From JARRON01 sp037383845 (GTDB lineage: Bacteria > Pseudomonadota > Gammaproteobacteria > Steroidobacterales > XN24): a DNA stretch of 64,000 bases. The stretch covers positions 1 through 64,000 of the forward strand of contig JARRON010000004.1 of the NCBI GenBank assembly GCA_037383845.1. Direction: 5' to 3'. Shown here piece after piece: positions 32,797 through 40,362 of the stretch; positions within the stretch are counted from its first letter, which is position 1, and every line of letters starts with the position of its first letter. Both the position numbers and the translations under genes were made by a program. The notes beneath the pieces are model-generated. The model ran no database searches. It saw nothing but the letters and a program-made list of their open reading frames with translations, and was not told the origin of the DNA.

Positions 32797-34131
32797 ATGG
32801 TGCCCGCCGTCTGGGAACAGTGCCTGAATCGACTGCGTAACGAGCTGTCCCCGGACCAGTTCAACACCTACGTGGCGCCGCTCCAGGCAACCGGTGAAGA
32901 TCAGCGCCTGCGCCTGCTGGCCCCGAATCCCTACGTCGTGACGTGGATCCGGCGGCATTATCTGGACCGTATCCGGGAGGTGATCGCCGAACTGCCTGGC
33001 GGGAGTTCCGTCCAGGTTTCCATTGACGTGGGCAGCCGCGCAGCGATCATGCCCGCGGTGCCGCCCCCGGACGCAGCTTCCGTATCCCGCGCCGGACGGG
33101 CCTTTCACGTCGGCGGCCGGTTGAACGTAGATTTCACCTTCGAGAATTTCGTCGAGGGCAAGAGCAACCAGCTGGCCCGCGCCGCGGCCTTCCAGGTGGC
33201 GCAGAATCCCGGCACAGCCTACAACCCGCTCTTCATCTACGGCGGCGTGGGTCTCGGCAAGACCCACCTGATGCATGCGGTAGGCAACGCCATCATAGAA
33301 CAGGTGCCTGGGGCCCGTGTGGCCTACGTGCACTCCGAGCGTTTCGTGAGCGACATGGTCCGGGCGCTCCAGAACAACACCATGGACGAATTCAAGCGCA
33401 CCTATCGGTCCCTGAATGCACTGCTGATCGACGACATCCAGTTCTTCGCCGGCAAGGAGCGTTCCCAGGAAGAGTTTTTCCACACCTTCAACGCGCTTTT
33501 CGAGGAGCGCCAGCAGATCGTGCTGTCCTGCGACCGCTATCCGAAAGAGGTGGATGGCCTGGAGGACCGCCTCAAGACGCGCTTCGGTTGGGGTTTGACC
33601 GTGGCCATCGAACCACCCGAACTGGAAACCAGCGTCGCCATTCTCATGAAGAAGGCCGCCGCGGAGGGCGTGACGCTGCCGTCGGAAGTGGCTTTCCTCA
33701 TCGCCAAGCGCATCCGATCCAATATCCGTGAGCTGGAAGGTGCCCTGCGTCGTGTCATCGCCACGTCCCGGTTCCTGGACCAGGGCATTACCATGGAGTT
33801 TGCGAAGCGGGCCCTCGGTGACCTCCTCTCGCTGCAGGACCGGCTGGTAACCATCGAGAATATCCAGAAGACGGTGGCGCAGTACTACAAGATCCGGGTC
33901 GCTGACCTCATGTCAAAGCGGCGCAACCGCGCCGTGGCCCGGCCGCGCCAGGTCGCAATGAGCCTGGCCAAGGAACTGACGGAGCGCAGCTACCCGGAGA
34001 TCGGGGACGCTTTCGGTGGCAGGGACCACACGACCGTCCTCCATGCCTGCAAGCGCATCAAGTCCCTCCGGGAGTCCGACATGCGGATCCGGGAGGACTA
34101 CGAAAACCTGTTGAGAACCCTGACGGCGTGA
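32797..34131 (+). CDS. dnaA: Chromosomal replication initiator DnaA
   Basis: AAA+ initiator that binds DnaA boxes and opens oriC. The 444-residue protein has domain I (VWEQCLNRLRNELSPDQFNTYV), a short linker (about 75-105), Walker A GGVGLGKTH at 149-157, Walker B LLIDDIQFF, the sensor regions, and the C-terminal DNA-binding signature GGRDHTTVLHACKRI. The ATG at 32797 was chosen because an open frame upstream lacks homology; GTG at 32800 is adjacent. It is divergent from rpmH. The stop is 1 nt before a DnaA box that starts the putative origin. Confidence 0.98.
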   Translation: MVPAVWEQCLNRLRNELSPDQFNTYVAPLQATGEDQRLRLLAPNPYVVTWIRRHYLDRIREVIAELPGGSSVQVSIDVGSRAAIMPAVPPPDAASVSRAGRAFHVGGRLNVDFTFENFVEGKSNQLARAAAFQVAQNPGTAYNPLFIYGGVGLGKTHLMHAVGNAIIEQVPGARVAYVHSERFVSDMVRALQNNTMDEFKRTYRSLNALLIDDIQFFAGKERSQEEFFHTFNALFEERQQIVLSCDRYPKEVDGLEDRLKTRFGWGLTVAIEPPELETSVAILMKKAAAEGVTLPSEVAFLIAKRIRSNIRELEGALRRVIATSRFLDQGITMEFAKRALGDLLSLQDRLVTIENIQKTVAQYYKIRVADLMSKRRNRAVARPRQVAMSLAKELTERSYPEIGDAFGGRDHTTVLHACKRIKSLRESDMRIREDYENLLRTLTA

Positions 34132-34340
34132 TGTGGATAACTTGTGCACATTTTCAGGAGCCATTTCTGTCCACAGGCCGTCCACATGTTGTACGGGCGT
34201 GATACCGCGGATGTCAGGTACAGTTGTTACTTATTTAAGTTACTGAAAATAAAAGATTAATTAAGGTTATCCACAGATCCAGGTCTGCGTTGTAATAACA
34301 ACAGCTATCTAATATTCAGTCTTTACTAACAGGTGGCGAG
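34132..34340. other. Putative replication origin (oriC), dnaA-dnaN spacer
   Basis: A 209-bp spacer much richer in A+T than its surroundings. Perfect DnaA boxes occur at 34132-34140 (TGTGGATAA) and 34267-34275 (TTATCCACA). A one-mismatch box TTGTGCACA lies at 34142-34150 and a two-mismatch CTGTCCACA at 34167-34175. Between them, 34220-34265 is almost pure A/T (ACTTATTTAAGTTACTG..., AAAATAAAAGATTAATT), a plausible unwinding element. The gene context rpmH-dnaA-dnaN is the standard origin position. Experimental proof is lacking, and the rpmH-dnaA spacer (one perfect box) could contribute. Confidence 0.75.
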
Positions 34341-35438
34341 ATGAAGCTGAGTGCCCCCCGGGAAGCCCTTCTGGAGCCTCTTCAGGCCGTCATGGGAGTC
34401 GTCGAGCGACGACAGACCATGCCCGTGCTGGCAAATGTACTTGTAACAGCATCGGACAAAGGAGTGGCCATCACGGCCACAGACCTGGAGGTGGAGCTCG
34501 TTGCGACGGCGGAAGTCGCGGTGGAGAAAACCGGCGAGATTACCCTCCCGGGACGCAAGCTCCTGGACATCTGCCGGGCATTGCCGGAGGGTCAGGACCT
34601 GACACTGGGTCAGTCCGGCGACAAGGTGACCGTGAAGTCCGGCCGAAGTCGCTTCACCCTGTCTACCCTGCCGGCGGCGGAATTCCCGACGGTGGAGGAC
34701 ATACGGGCCGCCCAGTCCCTGGCCCTGCCCCAGTCTCAGCTGGGTCGCCTGCTCGAGAAGACCCACTTCGCGATGGCGAACCAGGATGTTCGCTATTACC
34801 TGAACGGGCTGCTGCTGGACGTGGCCGGGCCCAGAATCCGGTGTGTGGCCACGGACGGACATCGCCTGGCGCTGTGCGAGTGCACCGTAGACAGTGCTGA
34901 TGCGACCCCGCAGCAGGTGATTCTGCCCCGGAAGGGCGTTTTGGAGCTGCAAAGGCTGATCGGGGGAGACGGGGAATGCACCGTGTCCGTGGGGACCAAC
35001 CACCTGCGGGTGGAGGTGGACGGGATCCGTTTCACCTCAAAGCTTATCGACGGTCGCTTCCCGGACTACGAGCGGGTGATCCCGAAGGAAATCGATACGC
35101 CGATGCTGGCGGACCGGCAACTGCTGATCGAGGGACTGTCCCGGGCCCGGATCCTGGCCAACGAGAAGTACAAGGGCGTTCGGCTGGAGGTCAAAGACGG
35201 CAATCTTGTCGTGCAGGCCCATAACCCTGAGCAGGAAGAGGCCGAAGAAGAGATCGAGGTCGAATACAGTGGCGACGACCTGGAAATCGGCTTCAATGCG
35301 GAATACCTGATTGCGGCCTTGCGAGCCCTGGAATCGGATGAGGTGCGGCTGGAGTTCAAGGACTCCTCCAGCAGCTGCCTCATCCAGGACAAGGAAAAGC
35401 GCGACTGCAAGTACGTCGTCATGCCGATGCGGCTGTAG
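34341..35438 (+). CDS. dnaN: DNA polymerase III beta subunit (sliding clamp)
   Basis: Ring-shaped processivity clamp. The 365-residue product (E. coli 366) shows the three-domain clamp pattern: MKLSAPREALLEPLQAVMGV, then LPAAEFPTVED, QDVRYYLNGLLLDV, VATDGHRLA, DGRFPDYERVIP and the C-terminal YVVMPMRL. The start follows AGGTGGCGAG. It is separated from dnaA by the putative origin and is followed by recF after 13 nt. Confidence 0.98.
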   Translation: MKLSAPREALLEPLQAVMGVVERRQTMPVLANVLVTASDKGVAITATDLEVELVATAEVAVEKTGEITLPGRKLLDICRALPEGQDLTLGQSGDKVTVKSGRSRFTLSTLPAAEFPTVEDIRAAQSLALPQSQLGRLLEKTHFAMANQDVRYYLNGLLLDVAGPRIRCVATDGHRLALCECTVDSADATPQQVILPRKGVLELQRLIGGDGECTVSVGTNHLRVEVDGIRFTSKLIDGRFPDYERVIPKEIDTPMLADRQLLIEGLSRARILANEKYKGVRLEVKDGNLVVQAHNPEQEEAEEEIEVEYSGDDLEIGFNAEYLIAALRALESDEVRLEFKDSSSSCLIQDKEKRDCKYVVMPMRL

Positions 35439-35451
35439 CCGCGGTTACCGG

Positions 35452-36510
35452 ATGGCGCTGCGGCGGCTGGCCATTGACAACCTGCGCTGTCTCGAGCGGG
35501 TGGAGATCGAGCCAGCCGGCGGCCTGAACTTCCTGACAGGACCCAATGCCTCGGGCAAGACAAGCTTGCTCGAGGCTATTTTTTTCCTCGGGCGGGGCCG
35601 AACGTTCCGAGGCGGGCGCCGTGAGGCGGCGATCCGGGAGTCTGCCGAGATGCTCCGGGTGGTGGGGCATCTGGTGGAAGGGGAAGTGATCGGCGTTGAA
35701 ATCCGGCAGGGCGAGTGGGTGGCGCGGGCGGCGGGAAAGAGCGTGGAGAGCCTCGCGGACCTGGCGCGGCTGCTGCCGGTGCAGCTGGTTGATCCGGAGA
35801 TCCATCGTCTGGTCCAGGAAGGACCGGGCGAGCGGAGGCGGTATCTGGACTGGGCAGCGTTTCACGTGAAACCACAGTTCCTGCACGTCTGGCGGGACTA
35901 CCAGCGGGCCCTGAGGCAGCGGAATGCGGCACTCAAGGCGGGAACACCGGATTCCGGACTGCGGGTATGGGATCGGCACCTGGCCGCAGCAGGCGGGGCG
36001 CTGGATGAACTCAGGGCTGAGGTACTGGCACTGCTGGCCGCGCCCGTGCAGGAGGCGTCAGCGGCGCTGCTGGGGGAGGCCGTGGAGCTGGAGTATCGGC
36101 CCGGGCACGCAGGCCGGGTATCACTCGGGGCGGCCCTTGAGGCCGGCCGGGACCGGGATCGGCGACTTGGCACCACCCAGGCGGGGCCTCATCGCGCGGA
36201 TATCAACGTGACCTTCGAGTCCCACAAGGCCCGGGGCTGGGTTTCCCGGGGTCAGCAGAAACTGGTGGCCGCCGCCCTGGTCCTGGGCCAGGCGCGGCTC
36301 CTGGCGCCGCTGTGGGACGGCCGGGGCGTCCTCCTGGTGGATGACCCGGCGGCGGAGCTTGACGGGCAGCGGCTGGCAGCCATGCTGGCTTACGTAAGGA
36401 CGCTGCCGTTCCAGGTATTTCTGACCGGGCTGGATCAGCGCGTGCTGGACGCCGTGGAGCCCGACCGGGTGTTTCACGTGGAACAGGGACAGGTGGCCCA
36501 GGTGGTATAA
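35452..36510 (+). CDS. recF: Recombination mediator RecF
   Basis: SMC-like ATPase loading RecA at gaps. The 352 residues have Walker A TGPNASGKTSLLEAI near 29-43, EGPGERRRYLDWAAFHVK, QAGPHRADI, signature VSRGQQKLV and Walker B LLVDDPAAELD. The ATG at 35452 lies 13 nt after dnaN. The coding sequence contains two parS-like sites, in the codons for AFHVK (35858-35873) and VFHVEQ (36470-36485), which would tether ParB close to the origin. Confidence 0.97.
   Translation: MALRRLAIDNLRCLERVEIEPAGGLNFLTGPNASGKTSLLEAIFFLGRGRTFRGGRREAAIRESAEMLRVVGHLVEGEVIGVEIRQGEWVARAAGKSVESLADLARLLPVQLVDPEIHRLVQEGPGERRRYLDWAAFHVKPQFLHVWRDYQRALRQRNAALKAGTPDSGLRVWDRHLAAAGGALDELRAEVLALLAAPVQEASAALLGEAVELEYRPGHAGRVSLGAALEAGRDRDRRLGTTQAGPHRADINVTFESHKARGWVSRGQQKLVAAALVLGQARLLAPLWDGRGVLLVDDPAAELDGQRLAAMLAYVRTLPFQVFLTGLDQRVLDAVEPDRVFHVEQGQVAQVV
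35858..35873. promoter_or_regulatory. parS-like ParB-binding site 1 (inside recF)
   Basis: CGTTTCACGTGAAACC carries the complete 14-bp palindromic core GTTTCACGTGAAAC of the bacterial parS consensus TGTTNCACGTGAAACA; only the outermost base on each side differs. It lies about 1.6 kb from the putative oriC. Confidence 0.75.
36470..36485. promoter_or_regulatory. parS-like ParB-binding site 2 (end of recF)
   Basis: TGTTTCACGTGGAACA reads on the other strand as TGTTCCACGTGAAACA, a full 16/16 match to the parS consensus TGTTNCACGTGAAACA. It covers codons near the recF 3' end, about 0.6 kb from site 1 and 2.1 kb from the putative origin. Confidence 0.85.
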
Positions 36511-36511
36511 T
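36503..36511 (+). promoter_or_regulatory. Possible extended -10 promoter for gyrB
   Basis: TGGTATAAT is a perfect extended -10 (TGnTATAAT), overlapping the recF stop and 29 nt before the gyrB ATG. No good -35 lies upstream, which extended -10 promoters tolerate. It would let gyrB respond separately from dnaN-recF. Confidence 0.5.
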
Positions 36512-36540
36512 GCGGAAGTTTATCTGCACGGGCCTGGCCG

Positions 36541-38955
36541 ATGACCGAATCCCGCACCTACGATTCCAGAAACATTAAGGTCCTCAAGGGCTTGGACGCT
36601 GTCCGCAAGCGTCCGGGCATGTACATCGGGGATACCGACGACGGCACCGGTCTCCACCACATGGTGTTCGAGGTGGTGGATAACGCCATCGACGAGGCGT
36701 TGGCCGGCTACTGCACCACCGTCAAGGTGGTGATCCATCCCGATGAATCCATCACCGTCACCGATGACGGCCGCGGTATTCCGGTAGATCTCCACCCCGA
36801 GGAAGGTCGTTCCGCGGCGGAAGTCATCATGACCGTCCTCCATGCCGGCGGGAAATTCGACGACAACTCCTACAAGGTCTCCGGCGGACTACACGGCGTA
36901 GGTGTGTCCGTGGTCAATGCGCTGTCAGAGCACCTGGAGCTGGTCATCCACCGGGATGGCCAGATTTATCGGCAGGAATACCGCATGGGCAAGCCCCTCT
37001 ACGAACTGCGTACCGAAGGGGAAACCAGCCGCACCGGCACGATCCTGCGATTCAAGCCCAGTGCCGAGATCTTCACCAACATCCAGTTTCATTACGACGT
37101 GCTGGCCAAGCGGCTCCGCGAGCTGTCGTTCCTGAATTCCGGTGTGCGGATCGAGCTGGTGGACGAGCGCGACGAGCAGCACGACGTCTTCCAGTACGAC
37201 GGGGGCATCCGGGCCTTCGTCGAGCACCTCAACCGGAACAAAACCCCCATCCATCCGGCCGTGTTCTACTTCCAGGCGGAGCGGGACGGCATTGCCGTGG
37301 AAGTGGCCATGCAGTGGAACGACGCCTACCAGGAGTCCATGTTCTGCTTCACCAACAACATTCCCCAGCGTGATGGTGGCACTCACCTGTCAGGGTTTCG
37401 CACCGCCCTCACCCGGACGCTGAACAGCTATATCGAGCGGGAGAATCTGTCCCGGAAGGAAAAGGTGGCGACCACCGGGGACGACGCCCGGGAGGGCATG
37501 ACCGCGGTATTGTCTGTGAAAGTGCCGGATCCGAAGTTTTCGTCCCAGACCAAGGACAAGCTGGTGTCCTCGGAGGTCAAGGGCGTGGTGGAGTCGGTCA
37601 TGGCGGAGAAGCTTGAGGAGTTCCTGCTGGAGCATCCCCAGGACGCGAAAGCCATCGTGGGCAAGATCGTCGAGGCTGCCAGGGCCCGGGAGGCCGCCCG
37701 CAAGGCCCGCGAAATGACGCGCCGCAAGGGCGCCCTGGACGTGGCCGGGCTGCCGGGCAAGCTGGCGGACTGCCAGGAAAAGGATCCGGCGCTGTCAGAG
37801 CTTTTCCTGGTGGAGGGCGACTCCGCCGGCGGGTCCGCGAAGCAGGGCCGGGATCGCCGCTACCAGGCCATCCTGCCCCTGAAGGGCAAGATCCTGAACG
37901 TGGAGAAGGCGCGATTCGACAAGATGCTGTCGTCCGCGGAGGTGGGGACTCTCATCACGGCGCTCGGGTGCGGTATCGGCCGCGAAGAATTCGACCCGGA
38001 CAAGCTTCGCTACCACCGAATCATCATTATGACCGACGCGGACGTGGACGGCTCCCACATCCGGACGCTCCTGCTGACGTTCTTTTACCGGCAGATGCCG
38101 GAGCTCATCGAGCGGGGCCACGTCTACATTGCCCAGCCGCCGCTTTACAAGATCAAGAAGGGAAAGCAGGAACATTATGTCAAGGATGACGCTGAACTGA
38201 CGGCCTACCTGACCAGCGTGGCCCTGGATGGCGGCGCCCTGTACGTGACCGCTGACGCCCCTCCTCTCCAGGGCCCCGGGCTGGAGGCGCTGGTGCGCAA
38301 ATATACCGAGGTCATGGCCATTATCGGCCGCATTGGACGCAGGTACGACGAGCGCGTCCTGGAGCAGATTCTGTACAGCCCGGTACTCCCGGAGGAAGAC
38401 CTGGACAACCTGGAGCGGGTGGAAGCATGGACCCGTGCCCTCCAGGAGCGTCTCGAGGGGAACCCGGACCAGCCCCAGTATCGCCTCGGCGTGGAGCACC
38501 CGGACGACCAGGCGGGCTGGGACATCCGCGTGGACCGGCGCTACCACGGCGTGGAGACCAGCCGACTCATCCAGAGGGAGTTCTTCCAGTCAGCCGAATA
38601 CCGGCGCATCGCCAGCCTGGGCTCCGAGCTGGCGGACCTCATCGGCGAGGGCGCCTACGTGGTGCGGGGCGAGCGCAGGCAGGAGGTAGGCAGCTTTCGC
38701 GAGGCCGTGGAATGGCTGATGGGCGAAGCGCGCCGCGGCCAGAGCATCCAGCGCTACAAGGGTCTCGGTGAGATGAATCCGGACCAGCTCTGGGAGACGA
38801 CCATGAACACCGACACGCGGCGCCTGATGCAGGTCCGGATCGAGGACGCCGTGGCTGCGGACGATATTTTCACCACCCTGATGGGCGACCAGGTCGAGCC
38901 CAGGCGGGACTTCATCGAGCGCAATGCGCTGTCAGTCTCCAATCTGGACGTTTGA
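36541..38955 (+). CDS. gyrB: DNA gyrase subunit B
   Basis: ATPase subunit of gyrase. The 804 residues match Gram-negative GyrB including the long insertion in the Toprim/tail region. Motifs: VRKRPGMYIGDT near the start, GRGIPVDLH and GGLHGVGVSVVNALS of the GHKL ATPase fold, Toprim ELFLVEGDSAGGSAKQGRDR, DADVDGSHIRTLLLTFFYR, and C-terminal RRDFIERNALSVSNLDV. The ATG at 36541 begins MTESRTYDSRNIKVLKG. Last gene of the dnaA-dnaN-recF-gyrB array. Confidence 0.98.
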   Translation: MTESRTYDSRNIKVLKGLDAVRKRPGMYIGDTDDGTGLHHMVFEVVDNAIDEALAGYCTTVKVVIHPDESITVTDDGRGIPVDLHPEEGRSAAEVIMTVLHAGGKFDDNSYKVSGGLHGVGVSVVNALSEHLELVIHRDGQIYRQEYRMGKPLYELRTEGETSRTGTILRFKPSAEIFTNIQFHYDVLAKRLRELSFLNSGVRIELVDERDEQHDVFQYDGGIRAFVEHLNRNKTPIHPAVFYFQAERDGIAVEVAMQWNDAYQESMFCFTNNIPQRDGGTHLSGFRTALTRTLNSYIERENLSRKEKVATTGDDAREGMTAVLSVKVPDPKFSSQTKDKLVSSEVKGVVESVMAEKLEEFLLEHPQDAKAIVGKIVEAARAREAARKAREMTRRKGALDVAGLPGKLADCQEKDPALSELFLVEGDSAGGSAKQGRDRRYQAILPLKGKILNVEKARFDKMLSSAEVGTLITALGCGIGREEFDPDKLRYHRIIIMTDADVDGSHIRTLLLTFFYRQMPELIERGHVYIAQPPLYKIKKGKQEHYVKDDAELTAYLTSVALDGGALYVTADAPPLQGPGLEALVRKYTEVMAIIGRIGRRYDERVLEQILYSPVLPEEDLDNLERVEAWTRALQERLEGNPDQPQYRLGVEHPDDQAGWDIRVDRRYHGVETSRLIQREFFQSAEYRRIASLGSELADLIGEGAYVVRGERRQEVGSFREAVEWLMGEARRGQSIQRYKGLGEMNPDQLWETTMNTDTRRLMQVRIEDAVAADDIFTTLMGDQVEPRRDFIERNALSVSNLDV

Positions 38956-39003
38956 AGCAGTTCTAGGGAGATTGACGCTAACAGGCGACAATCGACGGAG
39001 ATA

Positions 39004-39023
39004 ACAGACTTTATTGTCTTTTT
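39004..39023 (+). terminator. Possible weak terminator of gyrB
   Basis: A small hairpin (AGAC-TTTATT-GTCT), or a longer one pairing GACAAT at 38987-38992 with ATTGTC at 39013-39018, is followed by TTTTTG. It lies in the A/T-rich 105-nt spacer between gyrB and the convergent plsC. Confidence 0.35.
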
Positions 39024-39060
39024 GCGGATTTGGGCGCCTTTAGCCGTTGAAGCCCGCGAC

Positions 39061-39816
39061 TCACCGCATTTCGGCGCTTTTAACCTCATTTTTTGCGACG
39101 GTTCCGTAGGCCGGGCTGATTTCGGCCATCCTGCCCTCGATCCAGGCCTGGGCCAGCTGGTTGAGCTCGGCCGGTGAGCGTCCCCCGGGCTCGATGGGCG
39201 GGCCGATCACGATCCGGACGGTGCCCGGGTGCTTCAGCCAGCCCCGCCGCGGCCAGAAGTCCCCCGCGTTGTGGGCCACGGGCAGGATGGGGCAGCCCGT
39301 CTCCGCCGCAAGCGCGGCCCCGCTCGCGCCGTAGCGCCGCGTGGTTCCCGGCGCCACGCGCGTGCCCTCCGGGAAGATGATCAGCCAGAATCCCCTGGCG
39401 AGCCGGTCCCTGCCCTGGGTGATGACCTGTTTCACCGCACTCCTGCCGGCGCCGCGGTTGATGCTGATGGGCTCCAGCATGGCGAAACCCCAGCCGAAGA
39501 ACGGCAGCCAGAGCAACTCCCGCTTGGCCACCCAGGTCTGCCGGGGCAGGATCTGGGTGCTGGCCATGATCTCGAACACCGACTGGTGCTTCCAGTAGAC
39601 GATACAGTTCGACCCGGGAATGTTTTCTTCGCCCTCGAGCTCGTAGTCCAGGCCGCACAGCAGCTTCAGCGCCCGAAGGTTGAACCGGGACCAACCTTCG
39701 GCGAACCGGTAGACGAAGGCGCTGCCCAGCGGCGCCCCGAGCACCGCACCCGTGGCGTAAAAAGGCACCGACAAAAACAGCACCGAGGTGAACAGCAGGG
39801 AGCGGATCCAGATCAC
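39061..39816 (-). CDS. plsC: 1-acyl-sn-glycerol-3-phosphate acyltransferase (PlsC family)
   Basis: Membrane acyltransferase making phosphatidic acid. The 251-residue product has an N-terminal TM (SLLFTSVLFLSVPFYATGAVLG) and the acyltransferase blocks: WKHQSVFE (block I, H-x4-E instead of the usual H-x4-D), GWGFAMLEPISINRG and FPEGTR (block III). The start is a GTG (39814-39816) after GAGGAGG, overlapping the gmhB stop in GTGA; the longer upstream frame is not supported. It is coupled to gmhB. Confidence 0.9.
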   Translation of the reverse strand: MIWIRSLLFTSVLFLSVPFYATGAVLGAPLGSAFVYRFAEGWSRFNLRALKLLCGLDYELEGEENIPGSNCIVYWKHQSVFEIMASTQILPRQTWVAKRELLWLPFFGWGFAMLEPISINRGAGRSAVKQVITQGRDRLARGFWLIIFPEGTRVAPGTTRRYGASGAALAAETGCPILPVAHNAGDFWPRRGWLKHPGTVRIVIGPPIEPGGRSPAELNQLAQAWIEGRMAEISPAYGTVAKNEVKSAEMR

Positions 39817-40358
39817 CCGGCCTCCTCGCCCACCAGCGCCCGGCTGACGGCGTCCAGGTCCGCATAGCATTCCGGCGCCCTCTCGCCTTGCAGCGCCGCC
39901 TGGGCCCTCAGACCATTGCCGGTGAGCACCAGGATGGGACGGGCGCCGGCCGCCCGCGCCGCTTCCACGTCCCGGACCGAATCGCCGACGGCCGGGACAT
40001 CTTTCACGCTGACACCGTAGTGGGCCTCGATCTGGCCGAACAGTCCGGGCGCCGGCTTCCTGCAGTCGCAGCCGTCAGCCGGCCCGTGGGGGCAGAAGAA
40101 GACGGCATCGATGCGCCCGCCCGCGCCCTCGGCCGCCGCCCGCATCCGCTCGTGGATCCGCTCCAGCTCATCCAGCGACAAGTGTCCCCGGGCGATACCG
40201 GACTGGTTCGTGGCCACCACCACCGTCCAGCCGGCCCGGGTCAGTCGGGCGATGGCCCGCAGGCTCCCGGGCAGCGGCTGCCACTCCCCGACGGACCGAA
40301 TGAAGTCTCTGCTGTCCCGGTTGATGACGCCGTCGCGGTCCAGGACCACCAGCTTCAC
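39813..40358 (-). CDS. gmhB: D-glycero-beta-D-manno-heptose 1,7-bisphosphate 7-phosphatase
   Basis: HAD-superfamily phosphatase in LPS heptose synthesis. The 181 residues contain the nucleophile motif LDRDGVIN (Asp7 and Asp9), VVATNQSGIARG, the zinc-binding loop FCPHGPADGCDCRKP and the acid motif VGDSVRDVEAA. The start is a GTG at 40356-40358, 4 nt after the glyS stop. The gmhB-plsC pair behind glyQS is a common gammaproteobacterial order. Confidence 0.95.
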   Translation of the reverse strand: MKLVVLDRDGVINRDSRDFIRSVGEWQPLPGSLRAIARLTRAGWTVVVATNQSGIARGHLSLDELERIHERMRAAAEGAGGRIDAVFFCPHGPADGCDCRKPAPGLFGQIEAHYGVSVKDVPAVGDSVRDVEAARAAGARPILVLTGNGLRAQAALQGERAPECYADLDAVSRALVGEEAG

Positions 40359-40362
40359 AACG

